This document shows positions 19,646 to 29,123 of a DNA stretch of 34,393 bases, in pieces. Position 1 is the stretch's first letter. Each line of letters opens with the position of its first letter. The stretch is from Chara braunii (Eukaryota; Streptophyta; Charophyceae; Charales; Characeae), in the NCBI GenBank assembly GCA_003427395.1, contig BFEA01000172.1, positions 127,011-161,403 on the forward strand, read 5' to 3'. The notes beneath the pieces were generated by a model that was not told the origin of the DNA, ran no database searches, and saw nothing but the letters and a program-made list of their open reading frames with translations. Both the position numbers and the translations under genes were made by a program.

Positions 19646-20430
19646 GTGCTTGCTAATTACCCTGATCTTTTTGAAGAGCCAAGAGGGGTTGTTGAGAGGG
19701 AGGTCGTCCATGCGATAGAGATTATCCCAGGGTCTAGTATTCCAAAGGGTAGGATCTATCAGATGTCTCCGGCTGAGCTTGATGAACTTCGCCGACAGCT
19801 CAAGGATCTCATAGAGAAGGGTTGGATCCGGCCGAGTGTCTCCCCTTACGGGTCTCCTGTCCTATTTGTACCGAAGAAGGGGCGAACGTTGACAATGTGC
19901 ATTGACTATAGGGGCCTCAATGCCATCACTGCGAAGAACGCATAGCCCCTAAATCGCATTGATGACTTGTTGGACAGAGTGCAAGGGTGCCGATATTTCA
20001 GTAAGATAGGTCTGAATTCCGGGTACCATCAGATTGCAATCCGGCCCGAGGATCAACACAAAAACGCCTTTCCGACCAGGTACGGTCTGTACAAATTTGT
20101 GGTGACGCTTTTGGCCTTTGCAAAGCTCCTGGCACCTTTCAACACGCGATGAACCAGATTTTTCATGACTACTTAGATAAGTTTGTCATCGAGTACCTCA
20201 ACGACATACTTATCTCTAGTAGGACTGTCGAGGAGCATGCAGCCCATGTAGACAAAGTCCTTAGTCTCCTTCGGCCGCACTAGTTCAAGATATCGGGAGA
20301 AGTGCGAGTTTGGCCGCACCCGGAACTTGTATTTGGGTCATGAGATTTCCGTGGAGGGATTGAAGCTCGATGACGCGAAGGTGGCCAGCATTCGTGACTG
20401 AAAGCGTCCTCGGTTTGTAACTGAGGTGTA
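19646..20430 (+). pseudogene. pol: Reverse transcriptase of plus-strand copy, inactive
   Basis: Clear RT motifs appear in order: NYPDLFEEP, the [13 protein letters not shown] lead-in, [31 protein letters not shown], then after an in-frame TAG (19943-19945) RVQGCRYFSKIGLNSGYHQI. A frameshift near 20110 leads into FGLCKAPGTFQHAMNQIF. The catalytic YxDD box reads YLND (20194-20205), losing the first metal-binding Asp. Further stops occur at TAG 20281 and TGA 20399 (in RDW). The coding sense stops at VTEVYT at the palindrome 20427-20434. Confidence 0.9.
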
Positions 20431-20491
20431 TACAACCTTAGTCAAAGACCAAGGTTGGGGCGAGTCCCTAATGTTGGCCACCTTCGCATCC
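20431..20491 (-). pseudogene. pol: RT 3' segment of minus-strand copy, cut off by insertion
   Basis: Read on the minus strand from 20491, this gives DAKVANIRDSPQPW and then LTKVVYT. It aligns with the plus copy's DAKVASIRD and VTEVYT. It continues the RT frame that is broken at 22302 by the TTAA element: the minus copy ends ...GLRL at the right TTAA and resumes at DAKV after the left TTAA, as in the uninterrupted plus copy (GLKLDDAKV). Confidence 0.8.
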
Positions 20492-20708
20492 TTAAACCAC
20501 CTGTACCTCGCCCAACTATTTTTCTCCGACGCGGCCGTTAACGCACCGCATCGGACGGGGGTCGGACATTGAACGACAGGTACCAAGAAAAAAAAAGAAG
20601 TCCAGGAAAAAAAAAAAAATTGAAAGTGCAAATAAAAAAAGAGAAAGAAAACCAACGAGAGAAAAGTTCGCCGCAGGGAGGGTGGGGGAAGAAAGAAAGA
20701 AAGAAAGN

Positions 20709-20753
<45 letters not shown>
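20709..20753. repeat. (GA)n microsatellite
   Basis: GA run of 45 bases, preceded by an N at 20708. Confidence 0.97.
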
Positions 20754-20756
<3 letters not shown>

Positions 20757-20970
20757 CTAGTGTTTTACAAAACGCGTACGAATCTTCGCGGGTTTGCAGG
20801 AAGATTCATTCTCGTTTTGCAAATTATGACTGTGCGGATGCAGTCGTAGTTTGCAAAATGGGATTGAACCTTCCCGCAAACGCGGGAACATTCTTTCCCG
20901 AATCACACACACACACACAGAGACAGAGAGAGACGACGCGTTGTGGGGAGTGCCGCGTCAAAATCTCGGG

Positions 20971-20971
<1 letters not shown>

Positions 20972-21009
<38 letters not shown>
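20972..21009. repeat. (CT)n microsatellite
   Basis: CT run of about 38 bases following the first GGGGAGTGCC box. Confidence 0.97.
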
Positions 21010-21013
<4 letters not shown>

Positions 21014-21128
21014 TCCCCACCTCAACGCCACCGCGCAGCTCATATGCGCAAAACGGGAATGAATCTTTCCACATTTGCGGGAAGATTCATTCCCATTTTG
21101 CACATATGAACTGCACGGTGTGGGGGAG

Positions 21129-21130
<2 letters not shown>

Positions 21131-21200
<70 letters not shown>
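21131..21200. repeat. Compound (GT)n(GA)n microsatellite
   Basis: GT at 21131-21172 switches directly to GA at 21173-21200. The same switch recurs at 21785-21820. Confidence 0.97.
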
Positions 21201-21204
<4 letters not shown>

Positions 21205-21597
21205 CTGGTTCTTTACAAAACGAGAAAGAATCTTCCCGCGTTTGCGGGAAGATTCATTCCCGTTTTGCAAATTATGACTGCGCGGAGGCAATCATAATTT
21301 GCAAAACGGGAATGAATCTTCATGAAAGGGCGGGAAGATTCTTTCCCGTTCGGCGGGAGAGAGAGAGAGACAGAGTGCCTGGTTCTTTACAAAGTGGGAA
21401 AGAATCTTCCCGCAAACCCGTTTTGCAAATTATGACTTTCAGGAAGATTCATTCCGCCCAATCATAATTTGCAAAACGGGAATAAATCTTCCTGAAAGGG
21501 CGGGAAGATTCTTTCCCATTTTGCAAACGAGAGCTGCAGCGGGGGAACTAGAGAGAGAGAGAGAGAGCGTTGCGGGGAGTGCCTCGTCAAAATCGCC

Positions 21598-21598
<1 letters not shown>

Positions 21599-21679
<81 letters not shown>
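21599..21679. repeat. (TC)n microsatellite, about 80 bp
   Basis: The longest dinucleotide tract in the element, following the second GGGGAGTGCC box. Confidence 0.97.
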
Positions 21680-21680
<1 letters not shown>

Positions 21681-21784
21681 GACACCACCGCGCAGCTCAT
21701 ATGTGCAAAATGAGAACGAATCTTCCCGCATTTGTGGGAAGATTCATTCCCGTTTTGCACGTATGAACTGCACGGTGCAGGGGA

Positions 21785-21820
<36 letters not shown>
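21785..21820. repeat. Compound (GT)n(GA)n microsatellite
   Basis: GT to 21802, then GA, in the same position relative to the core palindrome as 21131-21200. Confidence 0.95.
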
Positions 21821-21821
<1 letters not shown>

Positions 21822-21948
21822 TGTGTCTGGTTCTTTACAAAACGGGAAAGATTCATTCCCGTTTTGCAAATTATGACTGCGCAAAACGGGAATGAATCTT
21901 CCCGGAAGGGCGGGAAGATTCTTTCCCGTTTTGCAAACGAGAGCTGCG

Positions 21949-21950
<2 letters not shown>

Positions 21951-22014
<64 letters not shown>
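21951..22014. repeat. (GA)n microsatellite
   Basis: GA run of 64 bases between a GAGAGCTGCGGC arm and the third GGGGAGTGCC box. Confidence 0.97.
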
Positions 22015-22018
<4 letters not shown>

Positions 22019-22051
22019 GCCTTGCGGGGAGTGCCGCGTCAAAATTGCGGG

Positions 22052-22053
<2 letters not shown>

Positions 22054-22101
<48 letters not shown>
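22054..22101. repeat. (CT)n microsatellite
   Basis: CT run of about 48 bases following the third GGGGAGTGCC box. Confidence 0.97.
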
Positions 22102-22102
<1 letters not shown>

Positions 22103-22305
22103 CGTGACCCAAAGATGGAAAGTGCAAAACGGGCATCTTTGTTTTAGAATTTTTTTTTGGGGGGGCCGAAGAATGTCGAATTTTTTTCTTTTTTTCTTTT
22201 TTTTCTTCCGATGTGTACCTACCGGTAGCTCGAGGCTCGACAAGGTTCGGGATACCGGTAGGTTGAGCCACGGGCCTTAACAACCACTAGGTACTGGTGG
22301 TTTAA

Positions 22306-23030
22306 GCCTCAAACCAGCCACAAGCATTTCATGACCCAAACCAAACACGCATTTCTTGATATTGATCTTGTACTGATCCTGTCGTAGGAGGCCAAGCGAG
22401 GTATCCAAGAGTTGCACGTGCTCCTCCGGAGTCCCACCTAAAGATGAGAATATCATCGAGATACACGATGATAAACTTATCCTGAAAAATCATATTCATG
22501 GTGTGCTAAAAGGTACCGGGCGAATTACAAAGACCGAAAGTCGTACCTGGTCTGGAATATGGTTTTGTGCTGATCCTCAACCCTGATCTATATCTTATGG
22601 TACCCGAGCTTCATATCAATAATGTTGAGGTGAAGTACTTACATCCCTGCACCCTATCCAAGACGTCGTCGATGTGAGGTAGAAGCTTTGCGTTCTTTAC
22701 ATAGATGGCATTAAGGCCCCAGTAATCAATGCACATCCTGTACTCCCCCCTTTCTTAGGTACAAACAAAACCAGTGCGCTCTTGGGAGGCGTACTTGGCC
22801 TAATCTAACCTTTCTCTGTAAGCTTTTCAATTGTCGGTGGAGCTTATCTAACTCTGAAGGAGACATCCTATAAATTCAACCACGAGGTACTTTACTAGCG
22901 GGGATGATCTCTATGGCATGAACGATCTCCCTATTTACAACTCCTAAAAGCTCCTCTAGAACATCTGGATACTTAGTGACGACTTGTTCAATCTCTGGAA
23001 GGGTCTTTATGGCCTGCCGTTTTGAAACAT
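22306..23030 (-). pseudogene. pol: Reverse transcriptase of minus-strand copy, disrupted
   Basis: On the minus strand from about 23030: an EIEQVVTKYPDVLEEL lead-in, [26 protein letters not shown], then a frame-shifted palm region with a CIDYxGLNAI-like block. The catalytic YLDD box is intact at 22452-22463, unlike in the plus copy. Frameshifts fall around the GWIRP segment and again after YLDD. The segment ends LVAGLRL at the TTAA insertion site (22302-22305). The remaining 3' part of RT lies at 20431-20491. Confidence 0.85.
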
Positions 23031-23269
23031 GAAGACTAGGTACATTCCCTCCTCTTGGTTTTGCCTATAATAGCTATAGAACACGGAAGCGAACAAACAA
23101 CCATAAGAGTCTACTACCTTCTAGGAACTATATTTCCTCAGAAGGATTGTCCTCCCCTCAGGCAACTTGTACTTCATGGTTTCCGGTCCTTGTCAAACTG
23201 GGGCTCTACAACCTCGAGGTAGTACATCCCTAGTACGATATTGAATGGTAGATTGTCGTTAACCAAAAA

Positions 23270-23533
23270 TTAAACATTATGTTTCATTTGTCTTTTCCCA
23301 TAGGAGAAGGTACAAAGTACGTCTTTCACGTAGTCCTTTACGACGGTCCGCTGCTTGTTAGCTAAGGTAGGTACGCCAAGTCTGCTTAGATGCTGCACCT
23401 GCAGCATGTCTACACAAGCGCGGCTCATGTAGTTGCGTGTAGACTCAACGACTGCCAAAGCCCTTGCTTTCCGCCCAATGACATTGACTTCTACTACAAT
23501 CAACTCTCCTACAGGGCCACCAACCATTGTCAC
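23270..23533 (-). pseudogene. Retropepsin-like protease region of minus-strand copy
   Basis: An 87-codon minus frame with GELIVVEVNVIGRKA, ALAVVESTRNYMSRACVDML, QVQHLSRLGVPTLANKQR and VKDYVKDV aligns with the plus copy at 19104. The catalytic D-T/S-G position reads VVES, so all key residues are lost. Comparing the two copies identifies the ancestral site position even though neither is functional. Confidence 0.75.
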
Positions 23534-23699
23534 CCAGGGAGCTAGTAGGTCTTTCTAAGACCACTCCCACTCTAGCTACTCTTAAGGACTCATACACATC
23601 CCGTGAACAACGCATCACGTGGTCAGGACAAGCGTGCAGTGATAGCAGGGTCAGTGACCTACCTGCTCCGCCTCTGCTACGGAGAAGAGTAGGAGCTCG

Positions 23700-25415
23700 G
23701 CCACTATTGTTGGCTGGACGTGTTTCCCTCAGTTAGGGAGAAGAGTAGGAGCTCGGCCACTACAGCCCCACTGCAGTAGGAGCTCGAGTGGAGAGTGAGC
23801 GAGGCAGAGGGCAGGGGAAGGCCCTCATTGACCCATCCTGCGACTCGAGTACCTATTCCTCGACTCATAGACTGGTTGCCTTTTTGACTCCCAACCCCAT
23901 TAGCCTTTGCTACAACCACCACTTCTCCCTCATAAATATTGTGGTTGGTACTACACTACATTTCCTACTAGGTTAGAAGGTCCTTCTAATTCCCATCGGC
24001 TTCAACACAAAGAAGGTGACCTTTCTTCCTCCTGGGGCAACTTCTTCTTCTGCTCAGCTACAGCCCCCTGACTTGCACTACTTCGCCTTGCCTCTAATGC
24101 CTTCTTGCTCAGAGAAGTGAAATCATTCCTATCGATAGTGGCCTCCCAACCCAATATACTCTCAAGCAGACACCTCGGATAGGTCATCAACAGCACCTAC
24201 TGATCGTACACGACTCCTCGGACCATGATCTGTTTCTTTGCCTTTTCAGTGACCTCCCGCATAGTCCGGTACTTCCCCGTGTCTAAATCCTTGAGCTCAT
24301 CAATCACTCGTTGTGCCTGCTGGCGGTCATGAAATTTGTCCTCAACTAAGGTCATGGTCATAGCTGATCGAGGGTGATGTTGGCCGCCCATGCAGCCATA
24401 TCACTATTATACCCAGCTGCCTAGATCACGCCATCTAACCATCTAGTTGTAGAGACTTTCAGAAAGGATCCAAGAACTATCACTTACTTGTCTGAGCGAG
24501 TGTCTTTGGTCCTAAGCCCTGTGTCCAGGTTCTCATCTTTCTTGTCCTCTCTAAACATGTCAGGCTGAGCTATGAGCGTCTTTGGGACATATTGGGGCTG
24601 TCCCCCACCTGCAGGCCCTGCAGAGAGGATACTTGTGCCTGCACTGTAGCTGCAGACACCTGGGACACAGGCAGTTGCACCTGAGTCTGTGACGGACCGG
24701 CTGAAACACCCCCAGCTAGTGGTATACCAAACATAGGTGAGGACGCCCCTGTAAGGGGTGGCCGAGACTACGGTAGCGGCCCTATTGGCCGAGCTACAGG
24801 CTGTGTGACACTGAAAGGCAATGGTCTTCCCTGCGGTCTTAGTGCAGCTAGTATCAGGTCCTGCGCTGCCAATATCAAGTCCATCTTGCCCTCTAAAGAC
24901 TGCACGGCCTCATGAAGGATCAGTAAGACCTCCTGTGGTTGCAGGTTCTCCTCCTCCACCCGTTCCAACTCCGTTTGATTTGCTTCCTGTTACCCAATAT
25001 GGCTTTTCTCTGTTTCAAAAGCCTAGCTCTATTTTCAGCTTCATGCTAGTTGCTGAGCTTTGGACTCTAGATCTAAAACTTCACGCTCCTCTTCAGATAG
25101 GGGGAGTGGCTGGCTTGACTACACGCCAGCCATTTGACTACCCGAGGACCCCGCTGTACCACTTGAAGACTGACTGGCACCGCTCTGGGTGCTCTGACCG
25201 AATGCCTGCATGGTCACGACTCTGAGTGCCCACTCTGCTAACCCAATGGATCGTTGTGCTCTGTCCAACCACTGCCTCCTGTCGCCAGACTCCCTCCTAA
25301 GCCTCCTCTCCTCTCCGGGCTCTAACTGATGGAGAACTAAAGCAAGAATATGGCCGGATCTTCGGGTGACACTAGTGTCAACTAACTCCTCACTATTGCT
25401 GCCTTCAGCGCTCAT
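23700..25415 (-). pseudogene. gag: gag of minus-strand copy, disrupted
   Basis: ATG at 25415 starts MSAEGSNSEELVDTSV, followed by a basic/acidic helix-rich segment and a Ser/Gly/Gln-rich tail (to 25119). This aligns with the plus copy's 16886-17204 segment. Further left on the minus strand, 24968-24768 is a coiled-coil-like stretch with a Pro-rich end, and 24391-24197 contains AQRVIDELKDLDTGKYRTMREV. The next frame has VLLMTYPRCL and SLSKKALEARRS, matching the capsid-like segment of the plus copy (VLLTTFLRCL, SFSKKALDLEA). I could not find the CCHC zinc knuckle here; the expected region (about 23540-23900) is rearranged and holds a 26-bp repeat (23681-23706, 23737-23762). Confidence 0.75.
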
Positions 25416-26491
25416 CAACTAGGAAAAGAGTGCTCTATGCACTAGGACTCCCAAAGTCCTATGATAGCACAGACTCTGACCTTCTTAAACTAAATAAATA
25501 AATAAAAACAACAGCCGCATTCAAAGGAAACTGTCCTACGATAATTGCAGATTTAAACTGACCCCATGAGTGATATTTTCCTAATTAATCACTTCTGAAA
25601 TTGACAATGCAGACAGGAAACAGAGTAGGTACTAGGTAGACATCTGTTCCTACCTATCGCCGTCAATTATTTTTTTTGGATTAGCAGTCTGCCCATCTAA
25701 CTAATCAAAAAGGAAAATAATCATCCGATACCAATGAATGCATGAAAGATGAAATATACGATAATTACAAGACGAGCTTTATCGCTGGAACCTACCCCTT
25801 TCTGCATCCCTCTCGATCGTCATTCCGCACGACATCTTCAGACACAAAGTAGAAAAGCAGCAGTGACGTATAGTGATCCGGCCCACTCCTGTGCTACTCG
25901 GTCAACGGCTGGCCAGCCCCGGCCACAATTTGTAGCTATAGCAAACGACTTTCAGCGCAGGCATGCGTGCTTCACTCCTATGGGTTGATTTTCATCGTGA
26001 CCCAGTGCTTCATCCTCCCACGGCACTTCACAGGTACCGCCCTTCTCCCACCAGATTGCACCAGAAGAATGTCGACTCTCAAGGTAGAGCGCTCTCTCAC
26101 TCCTAACCACGAGAGGACTCTCAAGTACGAACACACTTCCTCACGGAAAAGGAGTGATAAAGGACAAGTAGATAAGGTCAGAGACAACATACCTCAAATG
26201 CTGCTCCCGACCACAGATTTCTCACCAGCTGTGAAGACATGCATTTCATTGACCCGTTGACGCAGTGGAACCCCTGACAATACAATGCAAGTGCCTCTGT
26301 TGCAAATACCACGTCATCCGACTCACATCATCAATCATGCGCACGATATATTTTTCGAAGCCTCCAGCGGCGTCCCCCTCTACCCAGGGACCCACAATTT
26401 TCCACGCAGCACTATCATACTAACACTGCACGGGGCCTACCCACGTGCAGCGAAGAAAGCAAAATCTGGAAAGGAGTAATCCAACAAACCA

Positions 26492-26503
26492 GCTCTGATA
26501 CCG
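26492..26503 (-). other. Primer-binding site, tRNA-Met type
   Basis: The minus strand reads CGGTATCAGAGC, matching TGGTATCAGAGC in 11 of 12 bases, placed next to the LTR end. Confidence 0.8.
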
Positions 26504-26506
26504 AAT

Positions 26507-26718
26507 TGCAAGGAAATGAGCAAGTGCGAACGATAATAAACCAAATTGCAGAATTCCAAAGACATCCAGATACTCTAGCAGAGCTGGAAAGCAGAATGCA
26601 ACTGAGATCACACCAAATAAGCGAGAGCAAGCACTGAAGTCACTTGATAAAGAAAGCCCTCTTCTCGCCTCCTCCCATCAATGTCAAAAATGTGGCCCAG
26701 CTGACATGGCGCTCAACA
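26507..26718 (-). repeat. 5' LTR of minus-strand retrotransposon
   Basis: On the minus strand it starts TGTTGAGCGCC and ends CCTTGCA, typical TG...CA ends, 212 bp. It aligns with the plus-copy LTR at 15469-15675. Confidence 0.8.
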
Positions 26719-26737
26719 CCCACATCACATACAGTCT

Positions 26738-27426
26738 ACTCCCCTACGACCAGACGCCTATCCTACAACAGATCAACTTCGAAGATCATCAGCCATTGAC
26801 CACAAGAAGACTTTGTGTACGGCCCGCTCCCACTGCCAGGTGAGTGTCTCACCACACAAGCTGTTCCCCCTACTGCGCTCTTCCACAGCCCCTTGCCCTA
26901 GGACCTCCACTTCTCTCCAGAAGCTGTGCACCAGTGCAGCCTGGCTATGGCTTCCTGGCCCTCCCTTGCTGCACCCTCTCACCTCTCTACCTAACGTGGC
27001 CCAGCAGCACCCGTCCTCCCTCTGGCCGTGCGTTCATCCGCTCAAGCAGGTGCTCCAGCAGCACTGCTGCCACAATGCTGTGTCCAGCCATCCAGAATGT
27101 CCCCGGAATGAGCACCTGCTCTTCCTTTTGTTCTGGAGAGCTGGACGAGGCAGGGCTGGGCTGGGCGGCCTCTGTCCCAGTAGCTGTGCCCAGCGCCCTT
27201 CCAGAATGTGCCTGGGGGTGAACTGTACGTGCCCTGGGCCTCAGCATCTTTGCTGGGGCCCAGCATCTTCAACCAACCGAGCTACCGGTTGGTCAAAGAT
27301 GCTGAATGCAGCAACCAACTCGAGGCCCCTTCATGCTCACATCCGCCTGTATTTCAGGACAGAATAAAATTTTGTAGGCCCGGGCGAGGGCTTTTTCAGC
27401 ATCACCGAGGGCCCTGAATGCCCGCA
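26738..27426 (+). repeat. Dispersed repeat R, copy 4
   Basis: A direct repeat of 13352-14023 with the same series of landmarks, from CCAGACGCCTATCCTA to CCGAGGGCCCTGAAT. It contains a strong hairpin at 27262-27303 (AGCATCTTCAACCAACC / GGTTGGTCAAAGATGCT), which is better preserved than in copy 2. It begins about 20 bp outside the minus-copy LTR. Confidence 0.85.
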
Positions 27427-28639
27427 CCAAGGTAAGATTGCTCACTGTTTCCACCCAAGGTTTCTCCCCCTTAAAATCTCATAAAAAAACAAAAAAAAGT
27501 ATCTTAGATTTAGGAGACCCCCATGTTCAAGGTCTGGTCATATACTGCTGAGACTGTGTCCTATTGGTGGGGAATATAACCCACTTGCAACAAGGGCTAC
27601 TGTAACGTCCCACAAAATTTAACCCTTGAAAAAAGGCCGCCTTATTGCCACCTTCGCTGTGTGGAGGGAAAAGGCAGGCACCTTTTGTGCAGAGGTGATT
27701 GACATCACCCGTAGCAACATGGTGTAGAGCTCTTCATCAGCCACTCAAATGGGACTTGATTTGTCACATCACGAAGAGGTAAACATCTCTAGTGTTGGCG
27801 TAGCTCATTCATACAATCCATATCTGCGCACATTGCCACACAAAGCTGTGAGAACAAACAGTGCATACATGGGAGACGGCGAAAGGGACAGTGCAAAGAG
27901 ATGAGCGCTGGTGCCAGGTCGCAACATCCGCCAGGCACTCGGGCAGCCTTTTTTTTTCTTCGAAGTTTCAAAACTGAGCTGAAGGTGGATGCTTGGGGGG
28001 ACGTGGGTTTGTGCAGCCCGAGCGTTGAGCACATAATTGATGAGAGGTCAGGAAGGGCAACTTCCCGAGCATCCAAAAGCCCAGGAGGCTTGGACCACAG
28101 ATGTCCAAGCAGGAACGTTCGGCCCATCAGACCTTGCTAATAATATAAGCACCTAACCCCTTTTTCGAGGGGGTAGTTCAAGTTAAAAAGCAGTAGGACA
28201 TTGTCCAGTCTCTGGTCCCGTTTGTGTGACTAACTTGACCTAGTGCCAGTTCCACCAATCCGGCCCCGGTCCCAACAATCTAGTCCCAGTCCTCTTGGAT
28301 ACTACACAGGATCATCAGAGGCAGGTACGTCGCGTCTTGCCTACACCTGCTTCGTGCAAAGATCTCGTCTTGTACTTGCATTTTCTTTACAAGGGATCTA
28401 TAGCCCCTGGCATCAGTGGATCCATCAGGATTTGAATGTTGAACCCATGATTTGTTCAGTAACTACCAGCTGTATGTCCGTTACCTACCATTCAGCTGCA
28501 AGGCCAGGGTGCATCCTGTACTTCATGTGTCTGGTATTTGACCAGATTTCAGAGGGGACAGAAAACGACCAGATTCAGTCCAGAACTGCCATCTCAACCC
28601 AAATAGAACGCCCAGTCACTATAGCTGTATTCTAGATAG
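27427..28639. other. No gene recognised
   Basis: The open frames at 27789-28127 (minus) and 28243-28635 (plus) carry no recognisable motif. CCGGTCCC/CCAGTCC-type repeats near 28235-28300 resemble those at 520-560. Confidence 0.45.
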
Positions 28640-28711
28640 AGCGATAATGACCGGACGTTCTATCCAGGCGAAGACAGCGATAATGACCGGACGTTCTATC
28701 CAGGCGAGGAC
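28640..28711. repeat. 36-bp tandem duplication, two copies
   Basis: Units 28640-28675 and 28676-28711 differ at one base. Each begins AGCGATAATGACCGGACG. Confidence 0.95.
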
Positions 28712-29123
28712 AGTAGCCCAAGAACATGCACGTGCTTCAGGGCTTTCTTCATACTTTAGGTGCATTCATGAGCAGACCCCCCTCTGACTCTCACAACCAT
28801 GTCAGACCCAGGACACCTGACCTATTTTTAGATGCTATAATCCAGACAGTATGGACAGCTCTAGCGATACGTGGATTAAACTGGATTTCATCCCGTACCA
28901 GCATCGGGGGATGTACTCCCCCAATTTAGAAAAGAAAAGAAAAGGGGTCATTTACCCCACCCCAGTTTATTAAGTTTTTTTTCTTTTTTTGGACCATTTC
29001 GTGATTTACGCGTGTCATCCTCAGGCAGACGGCGATGCTTATCTTCCCTGTATCGTGCCAATACTCGCGACAGACAATTAGTTAGGAGGAATTTTCGGTA
29101 ACCAAAAGGCCATTCTGAAAACC
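28712..29123. other. No gene recognised
   Basis: There is an AAAAGAAAAG purine run followed by a T-rich tract at about 28928-28990. No coding motif. Confidence 0.5.

Larger units (their letters stand above)
15469..20430 (+). mobile_element. Ty3/gypsy retrotransposon, plus-strand copy, 3' truncated
   Basis: In order: LTR of about 207 bp, tRNA-Met primer site, leader of about 1.2 kb, gag with zinc knuckle, degenerate protease, and RT. RNase H, integrase and the 3' LTR are missing. The element stops inside RT at a palindrome (TGTATACA, 20427-20434) beyond which the same RT region continues on the opposite strand. RT sequence and gag-protease-RT order identify Ty3/gypsy. Multiple stops, frameshifts and lost catalytic residues make it non-autonomous. 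Its relative in this window is the minus-strand copy at 20431-26718. Confidence 0.9.
20756..22130. repeat. Array of palindromic cores and dinucleotide spacers
   Basis: At least 14 copies, in both orientations, of a core resembling GGGAAGATTCATTCCCGTTT are arranged as facing pairs that form hairpins (examples 21034-21115, 21215-21265, 21690-21771). Larger modules repeat: a TTTACAAAACG start at 20767, 21215, 21389 and 21837 (spacings 448, 174, 448); a GGGGAGTGCC box followed by CT arrays at 20945, 21574 and 22026; and a CGCGCAGCTCATATG box at about 21032 and 21689. CT tracts follow the GTCAAAAT boxes, and GT-then-GA tracts follow the CATATGAACTGC or CGTATGAACTGC arms. Confidence 0.85.
20492..22305. 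mobile_element. TTAA-type composite element, family I copy c (1.8 kb), nested in RT
   Basis: TTAA at 20492-20495 and 22302-22305. Just inside, the left end reads ACCACCTGTACCT and the right end is the complement of ACCACCAGTACCT. These are the same terminal repeats as the 175-bp elements at 6911-7090 and 30719-30897. One TTAA completes the RT reading frame of the host retrotransposon when the rest is excluded, so the other is the target duplication. The interior carries no transposase motif. It is made of palindromic cores and dinucleotide arrays. It was probably mobilised in trans by a piggyBac-type transposase, which is an inference from the TTAA duplication. Confidence 0.85.
20431..26718 (-). 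mobile_element. Ty3/gypsy retrotransposon, minus-strand copy, 3' truncated and interrupted
   Basis: From 26718 leftwards: LTR of about 212 bp, tRNA-Met primer site, leader, gag, protease and RT to 22302. RT is interrupted by the 1.8-kb TTAA element and resumes at 20491 to 20431. Excluding the insert, it covers about the same part of the element as the plus copy and breaks at the same RT codons. Similarity to the plus copy is clear at the protein level but with many substitutions and indels, so these are diverged family members rather than a recent duplication. No RNase H, integrase or 3' LTR was seen. Confidence 0.9.

Noticed and set aside
22111-22260. GGGGGGCC...CTACCGGTAG hairpin as a separate element
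   Set aside because: CTACCGGTAG and ATACCGGTAGG can pair, but they lie inside the TTAA element near its right end and have no own target duplication.
20858-22283. Many long open frames on both strands (Arg-Glu, Leu-Ser or Val-Cys repeats)
   Set aside because: They are translations of GA, CT and GT microsatellites, which lack stops in several frames.
28415-28470. GGATTTGAATGTTGAACCCAT-like stretch resembling an inverted tRNA 3' half
   Set aside because: No matching A box at the right distance and no tail; too weak for a SINE or tRNA call.
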